64,000 nucleotides of DNA from Triticum aestivum (lineage: Eukaryota; Streptophyta; Magnoliopsida; Poales; Poaceae), in the NCBI RefSeq assembly GCF_018294505.1, contig NC_057796.1:189313597-189377596 (forward strand), in the 5' to 3' direction. A model generated the notes under the pieces. That model was given only the letters and a program-made list of their open reading frames with translations. It had not been told where the DNA came from and ran no database searches. Of the stretch, positions 44,112 through 57,200 are shown in pieces (position 1 is the stretch's first letter; each line of letters opens with the position of its first letter). A program made the translations under genes and the position numbers.

Positions 44112-47100
44112 GAATTATTCAGGGTTCGTTTGGACATTTTTATGCATTAAGTGAGTTTTCAATGCATTTATGTGCATAATTCAAATTTTAACAACATGTA
44201 CATGCTCTAGTGCATATAAATTGGTTGAAAAATCAAATATTTGTCCTTGGGTGCATGCTTAGGTCCCATGCAAGAAATGGGAATGAATGTCAAACACCCT
44301 GCCACCGTCACTTGGCCGCAAACATTGAGATACCTGGTTTTTGAATTCTTGCAAATTCAAAACTCGTCTGAAATTCATGAAACTTGGCATGTTATCATGG
44401 AGCGGCATCAACATGTCTTGTTAAATTTTTTGTCCCATTTGGGGCAGGTTTGGGTATATGCTTCTCACAAACCAGAGCTTCTCACAACAAGCATGATTGT
44501 TTCGGTTGGGAACGCCCCACCATTGGGGACGAGACGATATCCATGGCCTCTTATTGCTTTAAAAAAATCTCGTGTAACCATAAAAAAACAGGAGTGTTGT
44601 GTTACTTTCTGTGATTTTTTGGGGTTTGTTTTGACATTTTTTATGCATTAAGTGAGTTTTCAATGCATTTATGTGCATAATTCAAATTTGAACTACATGC
44701 ACATGCTCAAGTGCATATAAATTGGTTGAAAAATCAAATCTTTGTCCTTGGGTGCATGCTTAGGTCCCATGCAAGAAATGGGAATGAATGTCAAACACCC
44801 TGCCACCGTCACTCGGCCGCAAACATTCAGATACCTTGTTTTTAAATTCTAGTAAATCCAAAACTCGTCTGAAATGAATGAAACTTGCCATGCTATCATG
44901 GAGTGGCATCAACATTCCGTGGTAAATTTTTTGTCCCATTTGGGGCAGGTTTGGGTATATGCTTCTCACAAACCAGAGATTCTCACAACAAGCATGATGG
45001 TTTCAGTAGGGAATGCCGCACCTTTGGGGACGAAACGATATCCATTGCCTCTATTGCTTTCAAAAAATTTCTCGTGTCAACATAGAACAACAGGAGTGTT
45101 GTATTATTTTTTGTGATTTTTCGGGGTTCATTTGGACATTTTTATGCATTAAGTGAGTTTTCAATGCATTTATGTGCATAATTCAAATTTCAACCACATG
45201 CACATGCTCCAGTGCAAATAAATTTGTTGAAAAATCAAATCTTTGTCCTTGGGTGCATGCTTAGGTCCCATGCCAGAAATGGGAATGAATGTCAGACACC
45301 CTGCCACCGTCACTCGGCCACAAACATTGACCTGGTTTTTAAATTCTAGTAAATCCAAAACTCGTCTAAAATTCATGAAACTTGGCATGCTATCATGGAG
45401 CGGCATCAACATGTCATGGTAAATTTTTTGTCCCATTTGGGGCAGGTTTGGGTATATGCCTCTCACAAACCAGAGCTTCTCACAACAAGCATGATGGTTT
45501 CGGAGGGAATGCCCCACCTTTGGGGACGAAACGATATCCTTTGCCTCTTATTGCTTTTAAAATATTTCTCATGTCAATATAGAACAACAGGAATGTTGTG
45601 TTATTTTTTGTAATTTTTCGGGGTTCGTTTGGACATTTTTATGCATTAACTGAGTTCTAAATGCATTTATGTGCATAATTCAAATTTGAACTACATGCAC
45701 ATGCTCCAGTGCATATAAATAGGTTGAAAAATCAAATCTTTGTCCTTGGGTGCATGCTTAGGTCCCATGCAAGAAATGGGAATGGATGTCAAACACTCTG
45801 CCACCGTCACTCGGCCGCAAACTTTGAGATACCTGGTATTTAAATTCTAGTAAATCCAAAACTCGTCTGAAGTTCATGAAAACTTGGGATGCGATCAAGG
45901 AGCGTCATCAAAATGCCGTGGTAAATTTTTTGTCCCATTTGAAGCAGGTTTGGGTATATGCTTCTCACAAACCAGAGCTTCTCACAACAAGCATGAGGGT
46001 TTCGGTAGGGAACGCCGCACCTTTGGGGACGAAACAATATCCATTGCCTCATTTTGCTTTCGAAATTTTTCTCATGTCAACATAGAACAACAGGAGTGTT
46101 GTATTATTTTTTGTGATTTTCCGGGTTTCATTTGGACATTTTTATGCATTAAGTGAGTTTTCAATGCATTTATGTGCATAATTAAAATTTGAACTACATG
46201 CACATGCTCCAGTGCATATAAATTGGTTGAAAATCAAATCTTTGTCCTTGGGTGCATGCATAGGTCCCATGCTAGAAATGGGAATGAATGTCAGACACCC
46301 TGCCACCGTTACTCGGCCGCAAACATTGAGATACCTGGTTTTTAAATTCTAGTAAATCCAAAACTCGTCTGAAATTCATGAAACTTGGCATGCTATCATG
46401 GAGCAGCATCAACATGCCGTGGTAAATTTTGTGTCCCATTTGGGGCAGGTTTGGGTATATGCTTCTCACAAACAAGAGCTTCTCACAACAAGCATGATGG
46501 TTTTGGAGGGAACGCCCCACCTTTGGGGACGAAACGATATCCATTGCCTCTTATTGCTTTTAAAATATTTCTCATGTCAACATAGAACTACAGGAGTGTT
46601 GTGTTATTTTTGTAATTTTTCGGGGTTCGTTTCGACATTTTATGCATTAACTGAGTTCTCAATGCATTTATGTGCATAATTCAAATTTGAACTACATGCA
46701 CATGCTCCAGTTCATATAAATTGGTTGAAAATCAAATCTTTGTCCTTGGGTGCATGCTTAGGTCCCATGCAAGAAATGGGAATGAATGTCAAACACTCTG
46801 CCACCGTCACTCCTTGGGTGCATGCTTAGGCCACATTGAGATACCTGGTTTTTAAATTCTAGTAAATCCGAAACTCGTCTGAAATTCATGAAACTTGGCA
46901 TGCCATCATGGAGCGGCATCAACAGGTCGTGGTAAATTTTTTGTCCCATTTGGGGCAGGTTTGGGTATATGCTTCTCACAAACTAGAGCTTCTCACAACA
47001 AGCATGAGGGTTTCGCGAGGGAACGTCCCACCTTAGGGGACGAAACGAAATCCATTGCCTCTTATTGCTCTCATAAAATTTCTCGTGTCAACGTAGAACA

Positions 47101-48206
47101 ACAAGAGTGTTGGGTCAATTTTTGCGATTTTTGGGGTTTGTTGGGAAATTTTTATGCATTAGCTAAGTTCTCAATGTATTTATGAGCATAATTCAAATTT
47201 GAACTACATGTACATGCTCCAGTGCATATAAGTTGGTTGAAAAATCAAATCTTTGTCCTTGAGTGCATGCTTCGGTCCCATGCAAGAAATGAGAATGAAT
47301 TTCAAACACCAGGGCACCGTTGATTGCCGACAAAACATTGAGATACTTTGTTTTTAAATTCTACTAAATCCAAAACTCTTCTGAAATTCATGAAACTTGG
47401 CATGCTATCATGGAGCGGCATCAACATGTCGTGGTAAAATTTTTGTCCCATTTGGGGCAGGTTTGGGTATATGCTTCTCAGAAACCAGAGCTTCTCACAA
47501 CAATCAGGATGGTTTCGGTAGGGAACGTCCCACCTTTGGGGAGGAAATGATATCCATTGCTTCCTATTGCTTTCAAAAAAATTTCTTGTGTCAACAAAGA
47601 ACAACAGGAGTGTTGTGTCAATTTTTGTGATTTTTCGGGGTTCGTTTGGACAATTTTAGGCATTAACTGAGTTTTCAATGCATTTATGTGCATAATTCAA
47701 ATTTGAACTACATGCACATGCTCCAGTGCATATAAATTGGTTGAAAACTCAAATCTGTGTCCTTGGGTGCATGCTTAGGTCCCATGCAAGAAATGGGAAT
47801 GAATTTCAAACACCAGGGCACCGATGATTGCCGGCGAAACATTGACATACTTTATTTTTAAATTATAGTAAATTCCAAACTCGTCTGAAATTCATGAAAC
47901 TTGGCATGCTATCATGGAGCAGCATCAACATGTCGTGGTAATTTTTTTGTACCATTTGGGGTAGGTTTGGGTATATGCTATTCGCAAACCAGAGCTTCTC
48001 ACAGCAAGCATGAGGGTTTCGCGAGGGAACGTCCCACCTTTGGGGACGAAACGATATCCATTGCCTTTTATTGCTCTCAAAAAATTTCTTGGGTGCATGC
48101 TTAATTAGGTCCCACGCAAGAAATGGGAATGAATTTCAAACACCAGGGCACTGTTGATTGCCGGCAAATCATTGAGATGCCTGGTTTTTAAATTCTAGTA
48201 AATCCA
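44112..48206. repeat. Tandem array of a ~500-bp unit, eight copies plus a deleted ninth
   Basis: The marker gtccttgggtgcatgc or its variants occurs at 44243, 44744, 45245, 45742, 46244, 46742, 47255 and 47759, a spacing of 497-513 bp. A further internal-deletion junction lies near 48089. Other landmarks repeat in step: ctgaaattcatgaaacttgg, tttggggcaggtttgggtat and tgcattaagtgagttttcaa. The copies differ by small indels, such as an extra duplicated phrase in the unit near 46810. ORFs of 60-130 codons appear in most copies but change frame and reading between copies, so no gene is called. Confidence 0.95.
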
Positions 48207-48252
48207 ATACCCGTTCGATGCGCGGGTTCACCGGGAAGCGTGCGATATGCTC

Positions 48253-48305
48253 AACGCAGGATTTGTGCATCTCTTCAACGCAAGATTTGTGCATCTCTTC
48301 AACGC
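48253..48305. repeat. 24-bp tandem duplication
   Basis: caacgcaagatttgtgcatc with tctt is repeated twice, with a third partial copy (caacgcaaacgg). Confidence 0.8.
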
Positions 48306-48674
48306 AAACGGTTCAGTGAAGCAGTAAAGCAACAGAAAATAAACCAAAAACTATACGTGCTACCACACACCCCGTGTGCCGTGCGAGCAGGCGTGAGTTG
48401 ACGGGACGCATGCGAGCAGTCCGCCGTGTAGGCATACAGGGAGGCATGCGTGCAGGTGTGTGTATTGACAGGGAGGCGTGCGAGTAGCTGTGTGAAATGA
48501 TGGTAGGAATGGCTGACGTCCGCTGTGCAGGCTCATCGGGAGGCGAAACAACTTTTGACCGCAGCCTGCCTCGCTCCCACTGGTCCGTATTAATTGCGCG
48601 CCCGAGCCGCCAGCCATAATAGACGGCCGCACCCCCGGTACACAGTGGTCACCAACGTCTGGACTCTAGAGTGT

Positions 48675-50955
48675 ATGACGATGCCGCGGAAGCACACCAT
48701 CAGAGGGAGTGGCGACAACGGGGCTGATGAAGCACCCACACAACGCGTGAAGCTGGCCACAGTGGTTTCCGTCGCCGCCGACGAGGTCTCGCGTGGGCAG
48801 CAGCACGACCTTGACTTCGTCGGCGCCGTCATGCCCCCCCAAGCCAGAGCCGGAGGTCAACAGCAACTCCGGCAACAACTGCGACTCTGACGGAAAACCG
48901 GTTAGTAATCTATATACCCATTTGTGCGGCAAACATATTAAGTGTTTTCTCTGGTTAATCCCCCCACCCCTCCCCTCTAAAATTTTTCTGGAATACAAAT
49001 CATATGGTTACGTTCTCTCAGTCCATGAAATCAGAGTAATTAAGATCCGTTAGATGCACGTAGTGTATTGATTGTTTGAATGTTATCCGTATAGAGTTAG
49101 TGACTAATTGTTTGTTCTGTACAAATGATTTTTGCTAATAATCTGACTAGGGTTAGCTTGTGTGATAATAATTCCTGTCCAGATCTTGAGAAATGATTTG
49201 GATGTCCATCATATATGTTTGTGCTTTTTTTCTTCCTGGTCTTGAGAATTGATTTCGAATGTCCTACATGTTATGCCATTTTTTCTTTCAGATTCGTATG
49301 TACACAGATGAGGCTCCGACCAGCACCGCCGCCGGATGTAAATCTTGGACCCGGCTGTGCGGCCAGAAGCGCCCCCTGGACCTGAGGAACCAGTAGAATC
49401 TCCGGCGGACTGCATCAGCGATCTCCCGGACGGAATCCTTGGGGAGATCATCTCCCTTCTCCCCACCAAAGATGGCTGCCGCACGCAAGTCCTCGCATCT
49501 CGGTGTCGCACTCTGTGGTGCACCGCGCCTCTTAATATCGACTGTCGTTAGCTATCTGTCGATGATGATTCTGAACTCCCCGGAGCCTTCATCTCCCCCC
49601 ACGAGGGCTCCGTTCAACGCATCTACATCAAGGCATGCTACCTGCTGGACATACCCTGCACGGTGGCCGCCTGGCTGACATCCTGTCAATTCGATAAACT
49701 CCAGCAGCTTGAGTTCTACCATGACTATGTATGTAACATACCATGAACCGATGTATCTGTGCCCTCACCACCGATGTCAATCACGTGGTTTTCCTCCTGT
49801 CTCCAAACCACCACCTTTGGCCGGTGCCATCTAGCAGACAATCTGGTATAAATGCTTCAACTCCCACTGCTAAAAAAACTTGCGCTTGTGGTTGTTGATC
49901 TGTCGGAGGCTGCACTGCACAGCATCATCCATTCCAGCTGCCCTGCCCTGGAGTGCTTGCTGCTTGTTTTTCCAATGGAAATTCACATCCGTTGTCTCAA
50001 AATAAAGTAGCCCCACCTTTTAAGTAGGGGAATTTGTTTTTCTAGAGATGATCTCATCATCGAAGATGCCCCTTCACTTCAAAGGTTGCTCCTTGATTCT
50101 GGTATAGTACCTTCGTAAATAACTATAGTCTCTACGCCTAAACTTGAGACCTTGGGTGCAATTCGTGATCCTTTTAGATGGTTCAAGATGGTGTTTGGCT
50201 CCACACTTATTGAGGTACTGTATATTATTCACGTAAACTTTTGTAATCTGCCTTTTTCATTTGTGCGCATAAGTTAAGTATCATCCTGGAGTACACTTTT
50301 GGTACTAATATTATGTTCTATGCTCAATGAAGATCTTGTCCATCCTATCAGTGGTGGTGGATTTCTTCAAGACCTTACATATACGTATGTGGTGTTTTGA
50401 TCTGAACATGATTATTGGCTTGCTGCAATGCTTTCCATGTCTGGAGAATTTGTATATAAGGTGATGATTTCACGCACATTGAAAGCCCATATATAATGTA
50501 CTATAATTAATTGTTGAGCTATCACTCTTTCAACATAATCTTTTTAGACATTAACTGTTTCCAATCTTCATCTCTATTTAGGCACTAACACATGGAGAAA
50601 AAGGTATAACCAATCGATGGTTCAAGAAGTACCGGGATTTTCTCAGATCTCATGACATTCGTTTGAAGATAGTAACACTGGAAGGATATGCATCCAACAA
50701 TGCAAACACTAGCTTTGTCACATTCTTCATGTTGAATGCGAGGGCACTATTGTCCGTGAGGATTAAGTTGTTCGACAAGAAATTTCTTACGGCTGCAAGT
50801 GTTGAACAACATAAAAAGAAGTTTTAGGTGGACCTAAGGGCGTCTGATCGTGCTCGGCTTCTATTTACAACAGCTTGTCATCATGTACCAATAGAATTTC
50901 TGGCCGGGAATCTTGATTTTATGGATCAGACCGATCCATTTGATTGTGACTGTTG
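48675..50955 (+). pseudogene. F-box/FBD-type gene, several stops and shifts
   Basis: A first exon-like segment (ATG 48675 to a donor GGTTAGT near 48901) has a frameshift in a run of eight C. The second exon has an acceptor TTTCTTTCAG near 49290 and encodes the F-box ([20 protein letters not shown]), continuing [23 protein letters not shown] then follows CR, and the frame runs on with SVDDDSELPGAFISP and leucine-rich stretches (LPLLKKLALVVVDLSEAAL). Later exons hold FPCLENLYI and a C-terminal FBD-like end (KKYRDFLRSHDIRLKIVTLE, then TDPFDCDC) with a TAG inside. F-box proteins recruit substrates to SCF ubiquitin ligases; this copy is dead. In intact members a Trp is typical where C occurs twice here. 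Confidence 0.75.
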
Positions 50956-51379
50956 AAAACTTTGGTTGACTTAGATGTCATTGTCATGTTCAATCTGTAT
51001 TTTGTCTAAACATGATGAACAATTAATCCTTGTGCTTTTGTACTGTTTGTAAGTTGGAGATAGATATTGTTTCCCTTTTCAACTCGGTTTTGACCCATAT
51101 TTTCTTTCATACTGGGTCAATGGCTTGCCATTTCTTTAATTAAGACATAAATATTATCAGCATTCACAACATAGGGAAAGAACATCACTCTCGGGGGTCC
51201 TCGAGATCTTTGTTCATTACAGAAGCCGCAAGTTCTTAGCGCCCACCAGCACCCACAAACTTATTTTCAGCTAGCACACCAAATGGCCTGTAATTCTTAA
51301 TAAGAAAAGTAGCATGGTAGTGACAGATTTGGATTTGTCATTTGGGACCCACGAGGAAAAAGCCTATCCAGGGCGGTGC
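50956..51379. other. 3' flank of the F-box pseudogene
   Basis: AT-rich, probably 3' UTR and intergenic DNA. No ORF is supported. Confidence 0.35.
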
Positions 51380-51735
51380 CGACTCGACAGCAAACATTGA
51401 GAAACAAGGTTTTAAAATTACTGTAAATCAAAAACTCGCCCCAAAATCATGAAACTTGGCATGGTGTTATGACATAGCAGCAACATGTTGTGGTAAAAAA
51501 TTAGTCCAATTTGGGACAAGTTTTGGTACAAACTTCTTACAAACTGGAGCTTCTCCTAAAAAGGCTCATGGTTCCAAGAGGGGCCTTGTCACCTATGTGT
51601 GCGGAACGACATACGCTGTCTCTTCCCGCCTTGATTTATTTTACAGAGGCAGCATGCAACTATATATAGTAGTGTCGTCCTAAAAATATGAAATTATTCA
51701 CGGTTTGTTTTGCCTTTTTATACATTATTTGAGTT
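51380..51735. repeat. Outlying diverged copy of the ~500-bp unit
   Basis: Landmarks of the array recur in order but strongly mutated: aaaaactcgccccaaaatca, gaaacttggcatggtgttat, ccaatttgggacaagttttg and acaaactggagcttctc. It lies about 3.2 kb beyond the array, past the F-box pseudogene. Confidence 0.75.
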
Positions 51736-52491
51736 TCCTTGGCATTTTAGAACGTACTTTCGTGTGTGCAAAGGTCATGTGTGTACTAGCCACATATGTA
51801 ATTCGATGTTCAAGTACATATGCAAAGGTCATGCAACTATTTATGGAATCAATTCCTTATAAGTTATAAGTACATATGCTGTTGTTCTGTGCGCAATGAC
51901 ATCGCACACGGACCATACTAGGGAACCTGTCGGTGATGATTTCATCAATCTCTTACAATTGTATACCACCAAGCATTTGCCATTAACACACACGGCTTAT
52001 TAGCAGTAATCGTCTGTGTTATTATCGATCTTCGCACACATTTCTGATTACAGACCTGTTTGCCGTGTATCACACACATCTTGTTATATTGAACCATTTT
52101 TGTTCTTTTGGCTCAAAGCAAACAGTTCATCCGACTGAACCGCATGCCGTATATCGCACACACCTTGATTTGGCTGACCGTTTCTTTTGTGTTGCCTAAT
52201 CACAAACAGTTCATCCGAGTGAACCGTATGCTGTATATCGCACACACCTTCATCTGGCTGCCCGTTTCTTTTGTTCCTCATCACCACAAACAGTTCATTG
52301 AACTGAACCATATGCCCTACATCGCACACGCAACTAAAATCTGAACTGTGTTTGATGCATCCTCCATCACAAATGTTTTGCACCTTTTTTGATGGTTTTT
52401 TTACATCACCGTTTGCGATTAGTGCATCGCACACAGTTTCGTGAAAGGGTCTCTGATTGTAGTGTCGCGTTACCAGCATCCTGCAGTAGTG
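51736..52491. mobile_element. CACTA-type terminal region (right end of the inserted block)
   Basis: The region ends ...ccagcatcctgcagtagtg at 52491, i.e. CACTACTGCAGG on the other strand, a CACTA-type terminus. Subterminal motifs atcgcacac occur repeatedly in 51900-52440. A tandem repeat of 83-85 bp (caaacagttcatccgactga at 52120, 52203 and 52288) gives a 28-residue repeat on the minus strand. The left partner terminus was not found. Confidence 0.6.
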
Positions 52492-52499
52492 TCTGCTTA

Positions 52500-52965
52500 T
52501 TTGCTTACTATATAAATCATATATTTGAATTATATCATGCCATCATGTTTACATACACATCATCTATCTGAATTATGGCATGGCAACCTATTTAATAAAG
52601 ACATCATATAGTTATATCATCTTATCCTGTTTAGTGTTTACAGTCATCATATTTTGAATTATCTCATTCTATCCGTGAATTATATCATGATATCATGTTT
52701 CCATAGGCGGCATGTATGTGAATTATGGCATGCCAACCTATTTAATAAACACATTATATAGTTATATCATGTCATCTTGTTTACATAGTCATCATATTTT
52801 GAACTATGTCTTTCCATCTTTTTTAGTTAGCCATTATAATGTGAAATTGTGTCATGCTATCCTGTTTAGTTAGCCATCATATATGTAAAATTGTGTCATG
52901 CTATCCTGTTTGGCTAGACAACATAAATGTGAATTATTTCATGCCCTCTTTTATTCCCCACTATC
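52500..52965. repeat. Intron minisatellite of the cassette gene
   Basis: Units of about 40-45 bp (catatatgtgaattatatca and tgccatcctgtttagttag) repeat many times with variation, as in 31390-31995. The array precedes a cassette exon at 53024, as it does there. Confidence 0.65.
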
Positions 52966-53023
52966 CATTGCACCTGTCTATCATACAATGTCTGTACATT
53001 CAATTACTTTTCTTGTTTATCAG

Positions 53024-53204
53024 CCATTTGAATTGGAGAGGGTGATGGCAGTATCTAAGGGAGTAACAACACGGTCTTCAAAAAGATAGTGCTACCAGTT
53101 GATTCAGATAGAACCACGGTTGTACTTGCCCAAGAACCAGCCCCACTACACATAACCCAGACTCTCGCAGATTGTACCCCTACCCAATTGGACAAAGAAC
53201 CAGC
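53024..53204 (+). pseudogene. Cassette exon of the interrupted gene, 5' side of the gypsy insertion
   Basis: After acceptor tttatcag it begins PFELERVMAVSKGVTTRSSK, matching the exons at 31566 and 32063. A one-base loss (tcaaaaagatag against tcagagcagaca) shifts the frame. It is cut at 53204 by the gypsy element and resumes at 62243. A six-residue phrase (QRTSYT across the junction) echoes an earlier RTSPTT in the same exon, supporting continuity. Confidence 0.55.
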
Positions 53205-53683
53205 TGTCGGTGTCAAAACCGGCGGATCTCGGGTAGGGTATCCCGAACTGTGCGTCTAGGATCGATGGTAACAGGAGACGGGGGACACAATGTTTACCCA
53301 GGTTTGGGCCCTCTCTATGGAGGTAATACCCTACTTCCTGCTTGATTGATCTTGATGAATATGAGTGTTACAAGAGTTGATCTACCACGAGATCGTAATG
53401 GATAAACCCTAGAAGTCTAGCCTATGAGTATATGGTAATGAATCTGTCCTATCCGGACTATGCTCTCCAGTTTATATAGACACCGGAGAGATCTAGGGTT
53501 ACATGAGGTCGGTTACATAGGAGGGAATCTTCATAATAGGTCGCGTAGCTTGCCTTCCACGCTAAGTAGAGTCCAATCCGGACACGGGTATTGTCTTCGG
53601 CCTTTGTATCTTCACAGCCCATCAGTCCGGCCCATGGATAACAGGCCGGATGCCTGAGGACCCCTTAGTCCAGGACTCCCTCA
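53205..53683 (-). repeat. 3' LTR of the Fatima-like element
   Basis: 479 bp. The minus-strand TATA box is TCTATATAAA (plus 53471-53480). On its inner side gtagcccctgaacctgg gives the polypurine tract on the element strand. Confidence 0.92.
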
Positions 53684-54093
53684 GTAGCCCCTGAACCTGG
53701 CTTCAATGACGAGGAGTCCGGCGCGCAGATTGTCTTCGGCATTGCAAGGCGGGTTCCCCTTCTTCCGAACTCCAAGATAGTCTTCGGACGCGATGATTGT
53801 ATCCGGACCTATTACACACCATGCACAACCGCAGAGAGAATATATATACTTTACACGAGTTCCATCCGCTAACAACTTTCTGCATTACGTCCGTTCGGTC
53901 ATAATTTCGAACCGTTTGTCCCACGTTTCAAGACACGGTCGCTATTGGCACGTCTTGTCGAAGCAGAGATCGTGTCCCCATATTGCGGGATTCTCATCAA
54001 TGCGGGCATGGGTAACCCAACCGTGCCGTTTGCACAGCCTTTGGGAATAGGCGAACCTTAAGGCGAGCGAGGAGGCGTTTAATGTTTGCTGCC

Positions 54094-54100
54094 TTTATAA
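54094..54100 (+). promoter_or_regulatory. TATA box of the antisense gene
   Basis: TTTATAA lies 108 bp before the chosen ATG 54208 with a pyrimidine-rich leader between, opposite to the LTR promoter direction. Confidence 0.5.
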
Positions 54101-54207
54101 GAGGATAAGGATCCCCTCTCCCTCTTCTCATGCTTTCTCTCCATCTCCGCCTTCCCGATCTCGAGCTCCAGTGCCCAAGTTTTCATATCCTTTCCACTCA
54201 AGAAACC

Positions 54208-57200
54208 ATGTCCGGATCCGGTGGTCAGGGCAAGTGGATGGTCTCCTCCGTCAAGGAGGAGGACATTACTGAGCTCCCGGGGGCCGGATATTTGGCGAAG
54301 GGAATTGCCCACCACTTGCCGGCCGAGGGACAAATCGTCCCCGCGCCGGAGCCCAACGAGAGGGTAGTATTCCTCCCTCATTTCTTCCGCGGGCTTGGGT
54401 TTCCACTCCACCCTTTCGTCCGCGGGCTAATGTATTACTACGGGGTAGATATCCATGATCTGTCCCCGAATTCCTTCCTCAACATCTCGGCGTTTATCAT
54501 CGTGTGCGAGGCCTTCCTCCGCATCCAACCCCACTTTGGGCTGTGGCTCAAAGTCTTCAACGTGAAGCCGAAGGTGGTGGATGGCCAGCACGCGGAGTGC
54601 GGAGGGGCAATGGTGAGTAAATTATCCAATGTCTCCTGGCCCAAAGGAACCTTTGTGGATACGGTAAAGGAGTGGCAGAAGCCGTGGTTCTACATCACAG
54701 AACCACGCGGCACCACCTGGGCCGCAGCTGCCGAATTCCGCTCCGGCGCTCCTATTCGACTCACCTCTTGGGTCGAGAAGAGTCCGGACTAGTGTTCCCC
54801 TGTCGAGCTGATAGCGCCGCAGACGCGTGTTCAGAGCGTGGTAACCAAGAGCATCAAGCTCGTTGATGTGATCCAGGTGATGTTAGTTCGCCGGATCCTT
54901 CCGTGCCAGCACCGAAGCCGCCCGCTGTGGGAGTTCAATTCGAAGAAGCGCCAGACCCTGGTGAGGCTCTTCGAGACTACGCACGAAGGCGCATGGAAAT
55001 TGGTCTTCAAGGGCAATGAGAAACCACCGGCCACGGATTCAGACCGTGGTCACGATTGTTCACACCCCGCCAGCAAGGTATGTTATTTCGACCGTATCCT
55101 CAACCTAATTGTTTCGAGGATGATGTCTGAGCTTTTGTTATTGCTCTTTCAGGACTGGATGGAGAGGGGGAAGCGGATCCAGTGTCCGGCTCCACTGCCT
55201 GAAGAACCAGTCATCCCGCGTCTGGCGAAGATGCTGGTGCCGGCGCCATATAAGGCGCCAGAGAAGAAGGCCAAGAAGAAGGCAAAAGGAGCCAAGAGTG
55301 GCCTCCGCCGCAAGGGTACTTCGGACGTGGCGTCCGAAGACGACGAAACTCATTCCTCTGTCCCTGAGGACAATGACGGGGAAGAGGAGGAGGAGGAAGA
55401 AAACAATCCTCCCCCTGAGGAGACGAAGAAAAAGAGGGCGGCTCTAGCGCATCTACAGGCGGAGATGCCCAAAAAGGGGAAGGGCGTTCCGGCGGTCAAC
55501 ACCGCGTGGGACGTCAACAGTAGTCCGGAATGATGCCCCGGCACGAAGCCCCAGGCCGCATCGTAAGTGATATGTCTTATTTATGTGCACATCCAGCCCT
55601 TTCTCTCCATTATCTTGATGTAGTTAACTGTAACATTGCAGTCCAGCCCGCGACCTAATCCAGCGATCCTCGTTTGGAAGTTCGTTGGCTCCGTCGGATA
55701 TGGCGAGCCAGTCGCCACCGCCTGCTTATTCCCCCGGGGCCGGGGACAACACCGAAGTGCTGTCCTGGAGGGCCGATCCAAACCAGGGGGAGCCCAGGAC
55801 GCTGTCCGGGAGGCGCCACGAGGCGAAGCCTCCGCTTCCGGACACATGGAGTCTCGATCCCCATGGGGACTGGTGAAGAGGGCCGCACCCAGCTTGTCCC
55901 TCAGCCGAATACGATTCCGGAGACCCATATGGCTCCGGAGTCAGGCGGGCAGCCCTCTTCGAAGGAGGGGGTGCGCCACCTCCACCGGTGGTCCCTGTCC
56001 ATCCAGGGGCGCCGGATAACCTGATGGAGGCGCTACGAGGCGCCTCCGTTATGGACGAGCACTGTGTTCTTTTGAGCGCGGTGATCGAGAAGGTTCAGTC
56101 CGCCAAGAGTGGACTGGACGAAGCCTGCAACAACCTGTTGACAGGTTTCGAGGTAAGTGACAGAGAAAAAAACCCTATAGATAGTAGCCCCTGAGACACT
56201 GTCCGGTGCTCTAAGAGGAACCGGACAGAGGATCAATCCTCTAGTGTAGGAGACTAACGTGATATGTGTGCATGAGCAGGCGTCGCTGTTGGCCGCGACC
56301 TCACATGCTGCCGAAGTCACTGAACTGAAGCAGAGGCTGGAGCGGACCGAGAACGAGCTCGGCGAGGTTAGAGTGCGGCTGCAGGAGAAGCAAGGTAAGT
56401 AACGTCTTGCTGTGTGTTCGGAGAGCGGAGACGCTGTGTATGGACTGTAATGTCAAAATGTATGCAGGGGCCGCGACCGAGGTCGAGGCCCTGAGGAAGG
56501 CCCTGGGCGAGGCCGAGGAGAAGGTTGTCCAGCAGCAAGCCGCCCGTAAGAAGCTCAAGGCCCGTGTGAAGGAAATCCAGCAGGAGCTCCAAGATGCAGT
56601 GAAAAAATGTGAGACCTTGGAGAATGATGCGTCGGCTCAGGAGGCCGAACTCACCAAGGCACGTCAGGGCGCAGAAACCGCGCGGAATGAGGCCCAGGCC
56701 GTCATCCAGGAGATCCAGGAGGCCAGGAAGATCACGGCGGGTAAGGCTTTTAAGATGCAAAGCAAGTATGCGGAGAGGCAGTACCTTTTACTAACCCGGG
56801 TTCGGAGTTCCCCAGGAGCTTTTGCGGATCTACCATGCAGTGTATCAGACGCTGCAGCGTTCTACCGAGCCGAAGGAGGAGGTTCTACGGAGAAGCTATT
56901 CTGGTCGCAGTATGCGACGCCAGAGCATCCTGTGTCCTTCACCGATCAGCTGAAGCAGCTGGTGGAGCTGCACAGGGTGGCCGAACTAGCCATGAAGGAT
57001 TTGACAATCCGGCTATGGCCAGCCGAAGCTATACCCGGCAACTACTTCGGACTTGTGAGGCGGCTAGTGGAAGCCTGTCCGTGGCTGGACGTCGTCAAGC
57101 GCTCTGCATGTATTGAAGGCGCCCGTATGGCCTTCGCTCGCTGCAAGATGTGGTGGGCGAAGATGAACGCTGTTGAAGTGTCCAGCGGGCCGCCGGAGGG

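Noticed and set aside
44112..48206. Protein-coding family in the 60-130-codon ORFs of the array
   Set aside because: The reading frame and length change from copy to copy and the best frames overlap on both strands, as expected for a non-coding repeat without selection.
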